Assembly: GCA_947451925.1 (NCBI GenBank)
Contig: CANGAW010000022.1
Location: 1-41,367 of the forward strand
Length of the DNA: 41,367 nt
Direction: 5' to 3'
Source of the DNA: Burkholderiales bacterium
Lineage (GTDB): Bacteria > Pseudomonadota > Gammaproteobacteria > Burkholderiales > Burkholderiaceae_D
Part shown: in pieces, positions 22,232-29,850 of the stretch
Numbering within the stretch: position 1 is the first letter of the stretch
Layout: the number at the start of each line of letters is the position of its first letter
Notes under the pieces: generated by a model
Databases searched by the model: none
Told to the model about the DNA's origin: nothing
What the model saw: the letters and a program-made list of their open reading frames with translations, nothing else
Program-made: the position numbers and the translations under genes

Positions 22232-22873
22232 ATGTCTTTTTTTATGCAATTAATTGAAACTACGGATTCCAGCCGTCGTGAACTCGAAGCGATCTCTTCT
22301 GTACAAGATATGCTTCAAGGTTGCTATCCTGAAGAAAAATATATCAATCTACTGACGGACTTGTATCACATCGTCTTGAATTTTTGTCCTATTCTGGCTG
22401 CTGCTGCAAGTCGATGTTCCCCAGAATTTATTGAAGTACAAAATTATTTATATGATCATATTCAAGATGAAAAAAGACATGAAATATTAGTCTTGAATGA
22501 TCTGGCGGCTTTTGGCGTGCGGGAGCCGCAGGTGCTGAGTAAACCTATGTCTTGTCCGGTGCAGGCGATGATCGGATTTAATTATTATGTGCAGGACAGG
22601 CAGCATCCATGCGGTGTGATCGGCATGATTTATGTGCTTGAAATCATATCTTCCGTTTATGGCGGGCAGGTTGCAACGGCTATTGCAGCGAGTCTGGATA
22701 GGCCTACTTCAAACGGATTTTCTTTCCTTGATTCGCACGCATCCATGGATATGGATCACATGTCAAAACTGCGGAAATTTTTGCAGTCGATTGAGTCAAC
22801 AGAAGCGCAAAAAATGATCGTTGAAAGTGTCAGAATGAATTTTTATTTGATTGCACAGATCATGAAAAGTTAA
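22232..22873 (+). CDS. Heme-oxygenase-like (TenA/PqqC-fold) probable non-haem iron protein, linked to the DSF genes
   Basis: This soluble, largely helical 213-residue protein belongs, in my reading, to the heme-oxygenase-like 'iron-containing redox enzyme' group. The key segment is residues 74-95 (YDHIQDEKRHEILVLNDLAAFG), giving E80-x2-H83. A Glu at 137 sits in a helix after GMIYVLE, and an Asp/His cluster at 167-176 (DSHASMDMDH) could supply the last ligands. An early LYHIVLNF segment (H46) lies in helix 1. This E-x2-H, Glu, Asp/His order is that of heme-oxygenase-like di-iron oxidases such as UndA, which acts on medium-chain fatty acids. It follows rpfC by 28 bases, same strand, and points at rpfF. 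Codon use is very AT-rich (12 G/C in 22441-22500). A role in making, modifying or destroying the fatty-acid signal is inference; a non-enzymatic partner of RpfC or RpfF is possible. Confidence 0.65.
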   Translation: MSFFMQLIETTDSSRRELEAISSVQDMLQGCYPEEKYINLLTDLYHIVLNFCPILAAAASRCSPEFIEVQNYLYDHIQDEKRHEILVLNDLAAFGVREPQVLSKPMSCPVQAMIGFNYYVQDRQHPCGVIGMIYVLEIISSVYGGQVATAIAASLDRPTSNGFSFLDSHASMDMDHMSKLRKFLQSIESTEAQKMIVESVRMNFYLIAQIMKS

Positions 22874-22920
22874 ATGCAGAAACATTTTGCCGAGTAAAAT
22901 TTTCAACCAAAATTTTTGAC

Positions 22921-22955
22921 AAAAAAAATTACCTATCAAAATTTGAATAGGCAAT
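22921..22955 (-). terminator. Terminator for rpfF, between the convergent genes
   Basis: ATTACCTATCAAA (22928-22940) and TTTGAATAGGCAAT (22942-22955) are near-perfect inverted repeats. On the minus strand the hairpin is followed by eight T residues (the A-run at 22921-22928), as expected of a rho-independent terminator for rpfF, about 70 bases after its stop. Read on the plus strand, the T-run is poorer, so it may also stop the rpfC transcript weakly. Confidence 0.7.
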
Positions 22956-23023
22956 TTGGGGAGAAATTTTTTGGGATGCTGGTCAGGCTTGTTATTGCAA
23001 ACCATGTGCAGACCTTGTGCAGA

Positions 23024-23977
23024 CTATGCCAGTGCCAACTCCAGCTCCCGGCTTCTTTTGCTTCCTGGTTCTGGTAAATGCTGTTCCTTGTTTCGCATTT
23101 GCGAACGTACCAGGCGGCTCATCATTTGCAAGTCTTTGTCATTCAAGCGTAGCGAGGCATCCACCCATATCGTTGCAATATCGATGAATTCTTTGTAAGT
23201 TATGGGCTGAAAATGACGACGGCATTCATACATCGCGCGTAATCCATTGAGCCGTTTGTCTTGTTGGGCAACCAGATCATAGACCGCTTTTTCACCTTCT
23301 CCATCTGGTACCAGAATATCAATGACACCCATTTTGTGCAGTTCTTCAGCCCGGTAAATATTGCCGCTGGCGATTAATTCTTCGGCAAGCCGGGAGCCCA
23401 CTCTTCGTGCCAGCATGCTGTAAGCCCCCATGCCCGGAAATAAATTAAAGATGATTTCAGGGAAGCCCATACGTGCGCTTTTTTCTGCAATGATCATATT
23501 GCTTGCCAGTGCAGTTTCAAAGCCGCCACCTAATGCTTCGCCGCGAACCAGAGACAGGGTGATGGCGGAGGTTTGATAGTTCAGCACGCGTGAAAAAATG
23601 CAGTCTATGCAGAGTCTGGCGTATTGCATCAGGCCGTCCCGGTCGCGTGATTTGATTAGCATGATGAACAAGGCCAGGTCGCCGCCAAAATTAAAAATAC
23701 GTGGATTGCGCGAAGCGACAACGTAATAATCGACCGGGCAAAATTCGTCATTGAATAAAATTTTGCCACCGTTTTTTTCAAATTCCGTATCGTTATGACG
23801 GAGTTCTTCCAACATGCCCAGGTTGAAACAAGGTGCGCCAATCGGTTTCATGTAAGTCCATAGCGTACGAATTGCCGGATTGTATTCAACGTCAATCTGG
23901 CGATATTGTCTTCTCGGAGGCTTGTTTGCGATAACAGCCGGATCGGTTTTTCCCACAGTGTCAATTGAAGCGATCAT
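23024..23977 (-). CDS. rpfF: RpfF-type DSF synthase (crotonase fold)
   Basis: RpfF makes DSF-family cis-2-unsaturated fatty-acid signals from acyl-ACP by combined dehydratase and thioesterase activity. The 317-residue protein has the core GEALGGGFETALASNMIIAE, then KSARMGFPEIIFNLFPGMGA, which is nearly the Xanthomonas RpfF sequence. The two catalytic glutamates are present at E154 and E174, 20 residues apart like E141/E161 of Xanthomonas RpfF. The N-terminus is about 13 residues longer, and the C-terminus (about 295-317) is charged. A strong AGGGAGA ribosome-binding site precedes the ATG at 23977. It is convergent with the rpfC operon, so it has its own promoter in the long gap to its right. 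An ordinary enoyl-CoA hydratase is unlikely given the FPEIIFNLFPGMGAYS signature. Confidence 0.93.
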   Translation of the reverse strand: MIASIDTVGKTDPAVIANKPPRRQYRQIDVEYNPAIRTLWTYMKPIGAPCFNLGMLEELRHNDTEFEKNGGKILFNDEFCPVDYYVVASRNPRIFNFGGDLALFIMLIKSRDRDGLMQYARLCIDCIFSRVLNYQTSAITLSLVRGEALGGGFETALASNMIIAEKSARMGFPEIIFNLFPGMGAYSMLARRVGSRLAEELIASGNIYRAEELHKMGVIDILVPDGEGEKAVYDLVAQQDKRLNGLRAMYECRRHFQPITYKEFIDIATIWVDASLRLNDKDLQMMSRLVRSQMRNKEQHLPEPGSKRSRELELALA

Positions 23978-24394
23978 GTTGGTTCTCCCTTTTTAATGTG
24001 CAAGTTCAGATGCTCAATGCTGCCGCTGGCAAAGCGCTTCCGAAGGGCCGCAGCGTGATTTATGGTCCGTTGCCTGGAAATGCATTTGGCATTGAATCGC
24101 TAACGAGCTAAAAAATGACTTCTTCGATTAACAGTACTTTCATTGAGAGCCCTGTCAATCTGAAAACGAGGCTAATGATGGCTATGCGTTTTGTAAAAAA
24201 AGGTTAGTGAATTTCAGAAGGTCATTAACACTGCTGGAAATTTTTTTAATAGGCGTTTTTATTCCCGCGCGCAGCAGGGAGGCCGGACGGCGATCCTGTT
24301 AATGATAGGCCAGCGCTTGTTTTTGACCTCTGCGCTGGCGCAGACAGTTTTTTCTATAGGCGGGGCTACGGTAAAATTCAGTCCCCGGCAGAGA
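23978..24394. other. Non-coding gap upstream of rpfF and the carbonic anhydrase gene
   Basis: In these 417 bases I see no gene-like reading frame and no tRNA. The left end carries the rpfF ribosome-binding site. The right end has a possible -10 box for the carbonic anhydrase gene, TAAAAT at 24372-24377, without a convincing -35. The stretch should contain the divergent promoters of both genes and perhaps regulatory sites for rpfF, but I cannot name any. Confidence 0.6.
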
Positions 24395-25078
24395 ATGGAT
24401 AATGCAATGAGCAAAGTAAAAATGGATGCATCTTTAACGCAGCTTCTCGCCAACAATCAAAATTGGGCTGCGTCCATGATTGAGCGCGACGCCAATTTTT
24501 TTAAAAAGCTCGTCTCTCAGCAATCACCGGAATTTTTGTGGATAGGTTGTTCGGATAGCCGGGTGCCGGCCAATGAAATTGTCGGCTTATTGCCTGGCGA
24601 ATTATTCGTTCACCGCAATGTGGCCAATGTGATCGTTCACACTGATCTCAATAGTTTGTCTGTCTTGCAATTTGCTATTGATGTACTGGGTGTAAAACAT
24701 GTGATGGTGGTAGGGCACTATGGTTGTTCCGGTGTGCATGCGGCGCTGGAACGCCGCCGGGTTGGCCTGGCCGATAACTGGTTGCGCCATGTGCAGGACG
24801 TGCATCATAAACATGAACGCTATCTCGGCGAGGTATTGCCAAGTCGTCAGCGTCTGGATCGCTTATGCGAACTCAATGTACTGGAGCAGGTGGTTAACGT
24901 CTGCCAGACCACCATCGTTCAGGATGCCTGGGAGCGCGGTCAGGATCTGACCATACACAGCTGGGTCTACAGTCTGGAAGATGGTTTGGTACGCGATCTC
25001 GGTCTGGCTGTCAGCAGTAGCGAGATGCTGGCGCGGCAAATGGAAAAAAGTTTGCAGCGCTACGAGACGACGAACTGA
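24395..25078 (+). CDS. can: Beta-class carbonic anhydrase
   Basis: This enzyme interconverts CO2 and bicarbonate and supplies bicarbonate for carboxylases. From the ATG at 24395 it has 227 residues. It aligns through its length with E. coli Can: LWIGCSDSRVPANE provides the zinc Cys and the Asp-Arg dyad, and VVGHYGCSGVHAAL provides the zinc His and Cys. PGELFVHRNVANVIVHTDLN and LCELNVLEQV are also typical. The frame extends upstream to 24302 and another ATG is at 24407. The true start is 24395 or 24407; both give a normal N-terminus (DASLTQLLANNQNWA). It is monocistronic and convergent with panB. Confidence 0.94.
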   Translation: MDNAMSKVKMDASLTQLLANNQNWAASMIERDANFFKKLVSQQSPEFLWIGCSDSRVPANEIVGLLPGELFVHRNVANVIVHTDLNSLSVLQFAIDVLGVKHVMVVGHYGCSGVHAALERRRVGLADNWLRHVQDVHHKHERYLGEVLPSRQRLDRLCELNVLEQVVNVCQTTIVQDAWERGQDLTIHSWVYSLEDGLVRDLGLAVSSSEMLARQMEKSLQRYETTN

Positions 25079-25089
25079 TACGGTGATGC

Positions 25090-25119
25090 AAAAAGAGGCA
25101 GGCATAATCTGCCTGCCTC
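25090..25119. terminator. Bidirectional hairpin terminator between can and panB
   Basis: GAGGCAGGCA (25095-25104), loop TAATC, TGCCTGCCTC (25110-25119) form a perfect 10-pair stem. On the minus strand it is followed by TTTTTGC, which makes it a good terminator for the long panB operon. On the plus strand the hairpin directly follows the carbonic anhydrase stop, but the T-run is weak. Confidence 0.85.
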
Positions 25120-25131
25120 ATCGTTCAAAAA

Positions 25132-25160
25132 TTCAGCTTCAGCTTCAGCTTCAGCTTCAG
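25132..25160. repeat. Tandem hexanucleotide repeat (TTCAGC)4.8 overlapping the panB stop
   Basis: The hexamer TTCAGC is repeated nearly five times from 25132 to 25160. On the minus strand it reads TGAAGC. The first TGA is the panB stop codon (25159-25157) and four further in-frame TGA codons follow every second codon. Length changes by whole units would not alter the protein. Confidence 0.9.
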
Positions 25161-25984
25161 AAGCAGTGCTCCGCCGCTGGAAATTGTTTGCGCTTGACGG
25201 CGTCCACATAGGCGCGGAAAGCGTCGCCAATACTGGTCTGGCCTTCCATGAAGTTCTTCACGAACTTCGCTTTATGGCCGGGAAACACGCCTAGTAAATC
25301 ATGCATGACCAAGACCTGACCTGAACAATCGACACCGGCACCGATGCCGATGGTCGGTATGGCAAGTGCTGCCGTCACGTCGCTACCCAAAGCCGCCGGA
25401 ATCGCTTCGAGCACCAGCAATGAAGCACCGGCTGCCTGCAAGGCCAGTGCGTCGGCCTGTAACTGCTGTGCACCTGCGGGGGTCTTGCCTTGCACTTTGT
25501 AGCCGCCCAGTTGATGCACGGATTGTGGTGTCAGGCCCAGATGCGCGCAAACCGGAATCCCACGTTCAACCAAAAATTGTACGGTGGGCGCCAGCCAGGC
25601 ACCGCCTTCGAGCTTGACCATCTGCGCGCCAGCGCGCATCAATTGCGCTGCGTTGTCAAACGCTAGCTCAGGCTTGGCATAAGTGGCAAATGGCATATCG
25701 GCCACCACCAATGCACTATGGTTGCCACGGGCTACGCTAGCGGTGTGATAAGCGATGTCGGCGAGTGTCACAGGCAAGGTCGAATCTTGTCCCTGGCAGA
25801 CCATGCCCAGCGAGTCGCCTACCAGCATCACGTCAATGCCGCAGTGATCCATCAAGGCGGCAAAGCTGGCGTCATAGCAGGTCAGCATGACAATTTTTTC
25901 GCCATCGTGCCGCATGCTGGCCAGCACACTGATGGTAATTTTTTTGCGGCGAGGCGTGTCGTCCGCTTGCAGATAGGAAGCCAT
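25157..25984 (-). CDS. panB: Ketopantoate hydroxymethyltransferase
   Basis: PanB transfers a hydroxymethyl group from methylene-tetrahydrofolate to alpha-ketoisovalerate, the first committed step to pantothenate and coenzyme A. The 275-residue protein shows the metal- and substrate-binding segments [20 protein letters not shown] (Asp), VADMPFATY (Asp) and MVKLEGG (Glu), and the catalytic Glu region [36 protein letters not shown] is the usual C-terminal signature. It starts 2 bases after the deoxynucleoside kinase stop and is the last gene of its operon. panC is not nearby. The folate link with folK two genes upstream is notable but may be chance. Confidence 0.96.
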   Translation of the reverse strand: MASYLQADDTPRRKKITISVLASMRHDGEKIVMLTCYDASFAALMDHCGIDVMLVGDSLGMVCQGQDSTLPVTLADIAYHTASVARGNHSALVVADMPFATYAKPELAFDNAAQLMRAGAQMVKLEGGAWLAPTVQFLVERGIPVCAHLGLTPQSVHQLGGYKVQGKTPAGAQQLQADALALQAAGASLLVLEAIPAALGSDVTAALAIPTIGIGAGVDCSGQVLVMHDLLGVFPGHKAKFVKNFMEGQTSIGDAFRAYVDAVKRKQFPAAEHCF

Positions 25985-25986
25985 GT

Positions 25987-26628
25987 TTATTCTCCGCGGC
26001 TGAAAAATTCACGCTTGCCGCGCATATTGGCAATGTGCGTCATCAGCAAGGCAAAATCCTCTTCGTTGTCGACGGCATTGAGATGCTCGGCGTTGACGAT
26101 TAACAAGGGGGAGCTGTCGTAATGATAAAAAAAGCGGCTGTAGCTTTCGCACAGACGTTCAAGATAAGTTTCGGAAATGCCGGCTTCACTGGGCACACCG
26201 CGGCGCTTGATGCGCTCGGCCAGCGTTGCCGGTGCAGCTTGCAAATAGATGACCAGGTCCGGGCGCGGCGAGTTCTGGTTGAAATGTTCAAATAACTGGT
26301 GATACAGATTGAGTTCATCGTCGGCCAGCGTCAGTGCGGCAAAGATCGGGTCTTTGGCCAGCAAAAAATCTGATACTACCGGTGCCGAGAACAAATCCGT
26401 TTGAGTCAGGTCGCGCAATTGGTTCATGCGCTGAAACAGGAAAAACATTTGCGTCGGCAGCGCATAGCGTGCCGAGTCGCGATAAAAGCGTTCCAGAAAG
26501 GGGTTCTCTGCCGGCTGTTCCAGCATGGCCTGCGCGCCTATGCCTTCGGCGATGCGGCGAGCCAGACTGGTCTTGCCAACACCGATCGGGCCTTCCACAA
26601 CGATGTAACGGTATTTGTCGAGGTTCAT
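25987..26628 (-). CDS. Deoxynucleoside kinase (dGK/dAK type)
   Basis: This 213-residue P-loop kinase phosphorylates deoxynucleosides for dNTP salvage. It has the Walker A motif [19 protein letters not shown] near residue 10 and a [16 protein letters not shown] segment (Glu base). The [12 protein letters not shown] helix and [14 protein letters not shown] carry the conserved Asp, and the lid motif [13 protein letters not shown] follows. It resembles Bacillus dGK/dAK and the deoxyadenosine kinase-like proteins common beside folK and panB in betaproteobacteria. Which base it prefers is not visible. Its start is 16 bases after the folK stop, and panB follows in 2 bases. Confidence 0.9.
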   Translation of the reverse strand: MNLDKYRYIVVEGPIGVGKTSLARRIAEGIGAQAMLEQPAENPFLERFYRDSARYALPTQMFFLFQRMNQLRDLTQTDLFSAPVVSDFLLAKDPIFAALTLADDELNLYHQLFEHFNQNSPRPDLVIYLQAAPATLAERIKRRGVPSEAGISETYLERLCESYSRFFYHYDSSPLLIVNAEHLNAVDNEEDFALLMTHIANMRGKREFFSRGE

Positions 26629-26644
26629 AGCGCTGGATGATACG

Positions 26645-27145
26645 TCATTGTTTTATCCGGGTAATCACTTGATCCGCCACTTTTTCCAGATAGGCGCTGG
26701 CTGGCCCTTTACCCGGGATCACAAGGCCGGCATCAAGTTCCAGCAAAGGCTCAAGCACAAAGGCGCGTTGCGTCAACCGTGGATGCGGCAATTCCAGTGT
26801 TGCGCTGTGCATTTGCGTGGACCCCATCAACAACAAATCCAGATCAAGCGTGCGTGGCGCATTGCGAAACGGTCGCTCGCGACCGAACTGTCGCTCGATG
26901 TCCTGCAATTGCTTTAGCAGTGATTCTGCATCAAGCCGGGTATCGAGCCGCACCACGGCATTGATAAAGTCCGGGCCTGTGGCGTCTACGGGTGCGCTGG
27001 CATACAGCGAAGAGCTGGCTACCCAAGTGGTCTGCGCAATGTGGTGCATGGCTGCGATGGCTTGTCGTACGCTCTCAATGGCATCGCCCAGATTAGCGCC
27101 AATGCCGACATAGGCCGGCACGGCGCTCACTTCCGATGCAGTCAT
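26645..27145 (-). CDS. folK: HPPK, folate-pathway pyrophosphokinase
   Basis: FolK (6-hydroxymethyl-7,8-dihydropterin pyrophosphokinase) transfers pyrophosphate from ATP to its pterin substrate in folate synthesis. The 166-residue protein has the N-terminal VPAYVGIGANLGDAI, SSLYASAPVDATGPDFINAV, and the catalytic signature RPFRNAPRTLDLDLLLMG with its paired aspartates. PHPRLTQRAFVLEPLLEL follows. The start overlaps the pcnB stop in an ATGA arrangement, so translation is coupled. Confidence 0.96.
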   Translation of the reverse strand: MTASEVSAVPAYVGIGANLGDAIESVRQAIAAMHHIAQTTWVASSSLYASAPVDATGPDFINAVVRLDTRLDAESLLKQLQDIERQFGRERPFRNAPRTLDLDLLLMGSTQMHSATLELPHPRLTQRAFVLEPLLELDAGLVIPGKGPASAYLEKVADQVITRIKQ

Positions 27146-28503
27146 TCCGTGCCTTCAGGCACCGCGTTGGTACTACGGCCACGACCGCCGCGCCGACGGC
27201 GTTTTTTCGGCGCACCGCCATTTGTTTCTTCTTCTGATTTTTTGTTCAGCAGTGCTTCGCGGCCGCTGCCATCGGCGTCCATGAAATCCGTCCACCAGCT
27301 GCCAAGTTCTTCATCGATTTCACCGGACGCACAGCGCAGCAACATGAAATCGTAGCCTGCCCGCAAGCGCGGATGCTCCAGCAATTTATAGGGAGATTTG
27401 CCGACGCGTCGCTCGAACCGCGGCTGCATGGCCCAGATGTCGCGCATGTCGCTGGCGATGCGGCGTTGCAGAGCCAGCTTGTCAACCTGATCGTCCAGCA
27501 CTTCATCGGCGGCCAGGTGCAAGGCGGCGATAGGTGATTCGCCAGCGGCCTGATAAGCCTGCCATTTTTCCAGCACCTGATGCCACAGCAGCGACGCAAA
27601 TAAAAATCCTGGCGAGACCGGCTTGGCCTGGCGGATGCGCTCGTCAGTGTTACCCAGCGCCAGCGTGACAAATTTTTCACCCAGTGGCTGCTCAAGCACC
27701 ACATCGAGCAAGGGCAACAGGCCGTGATGCAGTCCTTCGTGACGTAGTTGCCGCAGACAGGCGAGTGCGTGACCGCTCATCAGCAGCTTCATCATTTCAT
27801 CAAACACACGTGCGATGGGCACATTGTTGATCAGCGGTGCCATCACCGACATCGGTTCGCGGGTGGCGGGATCAATCTTGAATTTGAGCTTGGCCGCGAA
27901 GCGCACTACCCTTAACAGCCTTACCGGATCTTCACGAAAGCGTGCTTCGGCTATGCCAATGATGCGCAGGGTTTTGTTGCGCATGTCCTGCATGCCGCCG
28001 TGATAATCGAGCACAGTCTGGTCGGCCGGATCGTAATACATGGCGTTGATGGTGAAGTCACGCCGAACCGCGTCTTCCTGCTGGCTGCCGAAGGTGTTGT
28101 CACGCAGTACCCGGCCATGTTCATCTTTGTGGGCGCCATCGGTGGCGCTGCCACGGAAGGTGGTGACTTCGATTAAGTCTTGCCCGAACATCACATGCAC
28201 GATCTGGAAGCGGCGGCCGATGATGAAGGCGCGGCGGAACAAGCGTTTGACTTGTTCGGGCGTCGCATTAGTGGCGACATCGAAATCTTTGGGCTTGATG
28301 CCCAACAGCAGATCGCGCACAGCGCCGCCGACAATAAAGGCCTTGAAGCCCGCTTGTTGCAGCGTATGGGTAACGCGCACCGCATTGGCGGTGACGTTGG
28401 CCGGATCGATGCCATGTTGCGCAGGGCCGAGTACGACGGGTGTCTGGCCTTTGCCAGCCTTGCTGGCGGCGCCCAGAATGCGGCGAATAAATTTCTTAAT
28501 CAT
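27142..28503 (-). CDS. pcnB: Poly(A) polymerase I
   Basis: PcnB adds 3' poly(A) tails that mark RNAs for decay and affects plasmid copy number through antisense RNA turnover. From the ATG at 28503 the protein has 453 residues. It has the class II nucleotidyltransferase head: FIVGGAVRDLLLGIKPKDFD with the catalytic DxD, FRRAFIIGRRFQIVHVMFG, and RRDFTINAMYYDP. The helical neck and body follow. The basic C-terminus (KKRRRRGGRGRST) is typical of poly(A) polymerase rather than the CCA-adding enzyme. The upstream TTG at 28506 is not needed. The start overlaps the end of the HAD-IB gene by 8 bases. Confidence 0.94.
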   Translation of the reverse strand: MIKKFIRRILGAASKAGKGQTPVVLGPAQHGIDPANVTANAVRVTHTLQQAGFKAFIVGGAVRDLLLGIKPKDFDVATNATPEQVKRLFRRAFIIGRRFQIVHVMFGQDLIEVTTFRGSATDGAHKDEHGRVLRDNTFGSQQEDAVRRDFTINAMYYDPADQTVLDYHGGMQDMRNKTLRIIGIAEARFREDPVRLLRVVRFAAKLKFKIDPATREPMSVMAPLINNVPIARVFDEMMKLLMSGHALACLRQLRHEGLHHGLLPLLDVVLEQPLGEKFVTLALGNTDERIRQAKPVSPGFLFASLLWHQVLEKWQAYQAAGESPIAALHLAADEVLDDQVDKLALQRRIASDMRDIWAMQPRFERRVGKSPYKLLEHPRLRAGYDFMLLRCASGEIDEELGSWWTDFMDADGSGREALLNKKSEEETNGGAPKKRRRRGGRGRSTNAVPEGTE

Positions 28504-29167
28504 CAAACAGATTCAGTATGGGCCAGCCATGCGCCGTGGCATGGGCGGCGAGGCGGGCGTTGGGATTAGTGGCAACCGGATTGGTAACGGCTGAAAGTAG
28601 CGGGATATCATTTTGCGAGTCGCTGTAAAACGTGCTGCGGCCGAAATCTTGCAGATTTTTACCGAGCGAGTCCAGCCATTGTTCGGTGTTGACGACTTTG
28701 CCGCTGCCAAATGGTGGCACGCCCAACAGGCGTCCGGTAATGTCGCCGCCGGCGGCGAGTTCGGGTTCAGCTGCAATCAGGTGTTCAACGCCGAAGGCCC
28801 TGGCAATCGGTGCTGTGACGAAGCGATTGGTGGCGGTAATGATGGCCACCAGGTCGCCTGCCTGCTGGTGCTCTTGCAAGAGCGCGCGTGCCTGTGGACG
28901 AATCGCCGGATGAATGACTTCATCCATGAACTGCGCATGCCACTGGTCTAACTGCTGGCGCGGAAAGCGGGCCAGCGTGGAAAAGGCAAATTCGAGGTAT
29001 TCCACCGGGTCCAGTGTGCCGTCCTGATATTGCGCCAGAAAGCCGGCATTGCGCCTGGCAAAGCTGACCGGTTCAACGGCACCGATACGGCTTAAAAATT
29101 GGCCCCATTCGTAATCGGAATCAAGCGGCAGCAGAGTATTGTCGAGATCGAAAAGCGTCAGATTCAT
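28496..29167 (-). CDS. HAD-IB family phosphatase (SerB-like)
   Basis: This 223-residue protein begins with HAD motif I, LTLFDLDNTLLPLDSD. A helical cap carries WGQFLSRIGAVEP and the DGTLDPVEYLEFAFSTL region. The later motifs are AIITATNRFVTAPIA (II), GSGKVVNTEQWLD (III, Lys) and TFYSDSQNDIPLLSAV (IV). It fits the HAD-IB group related to phosphoserine phosphatase and to the histidinol-phosphatase-like proteins found in betaproteobacteria; I cannot assign the substrate. Its start overlaps the hda stop by 4 bases (ATGA) and its end overlaps pcnB. Confidence 0.88.
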   Translation of the reverse strand: MNLTLFDLDNTLLPLDSDYEWGQFLSRIGAVEPVSFARRNAGFLAQYQDGTLDPVEYLEFAFSTLARFPRQQLDQWHAQFMDEVIHPAIRPQARALLQEHQQAGDLVAIITATNRFVTAPIARAFGVEHLIAAEPELAAGGDITGRLLGVPPFGSGKVVNTEQWLDSLGKNLQDFGRSTFYSDSQNDIPLLSAVTNPVATNPNARLAAHATAHGWPILNLFDD

Positions 29168-29850
29168 GGCAGTTTGGCGGTGTCATCCCGTTGCATCAGT
29201 TCGCGCAGCAGCGGCATTGTGATCGGTCGCTGCGTCTCCAGAGAGTAGTGGTCCAGCGCATCGAGCATGCCCGACAGCGATTGCATATCGCGTCGGTAAT
29301 GCGTTAATAAATAGGGTAACACGCCGGCTGACAGTGACAGCCCACGCTTGGCTGCTGACAAGCTCAGCGCAGCAATTTTTTCTTCATCGGAGAGGCCATG
29401 CAATTGATAGATCAGGCCCCAGCCAAGACGGGTGCGCAAATCTTCGCGCAATGTCAGTTGCGCGGGAGGCTTGCTGGTGACGGCGATCAGTGAGCCGCCG
29501 GCTTCGCGGACCTGGTTGTACAGCGCGAAGGCGGCAATCTGCAAATCGGCAGACAGCAAGTCGCAGTCGTCGAGCAGATAGAGTCCGACATCCGGCGACC
29601 AGGAAAATTCACTCAGTGTGGCGCTTGCAGGAATCAGGCGCGCCTTGCTATTGCTTGCCAGCGCAGTGAGTAAATGGGATTTGCCAGCGCCTGGCTCACC
29701 CCAAATGGTGATAAATCGCTGGTCCAGCGAGCGGCTAGCTCCTGCTTCAATCAGGCGCAGCAAGGCTGCCAGTTCCTGATTGCACCCCACCACAAAGCTG
29801 TCGAGAGTCTGCGGCTTGGCCGCACCGAGTTCAAGCAGCAATTGCCTCAT
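29164..29850 (-). CDS. hda: DnaA-related regulatory protein Hda
   Basis: Hda works with the DNA-loaded sliding clamp to make DnaA hydrolyse its ATP, which prevents re-initiation of replication. The 228-residue protein starts MRQLLLELG; the QLLLEL peptide fits the clamp-binding motif at the N-terminus of Hda. It then has an AAA+ domain with Walker A (WGEPGAGKSHLLTAL) and Walker B (LYLLDDCDLL), and DLRTRLGWGLIYQL with the arginine-finger region. There is no DNA-binding domain IV, which separates it from DnaA. It overlaps the upstream transporter gene (ATGA) and the HAD-IB gene. Confidence 0.93.
   Translation of the reverse strand: MRQLLLELGAAKPQTLDSFVVGCNQELAALLRLIEAGASRSLDQRFITIWGEPGAGKSHLLTALASNSKARLIPASATLSEFSWSPDVGLYLLDDCDLLSADLQIAAFALYNQVREAGGSLIAVTSKPPAQLTLREDLRTRLGWGLIYQLHGLSDEEKIAALSLSAAKRGLSLSAGVLPYLLTHYRRDMQSLSGMLDALDHYSLETQRPITMPLLRELMQRDDTAKLP

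Noticed and set aside
23004..23023. Short direct repeat of TGTGCAGAC just after rpfF
   Set aside because: It has only two nine-base copies and no terminal features of an insertion or att site, so it could be chance.
25132..25160. CRISPR-like repeat near panB
   Set aside because: The repeat is a plain six-base tandem without spacers.
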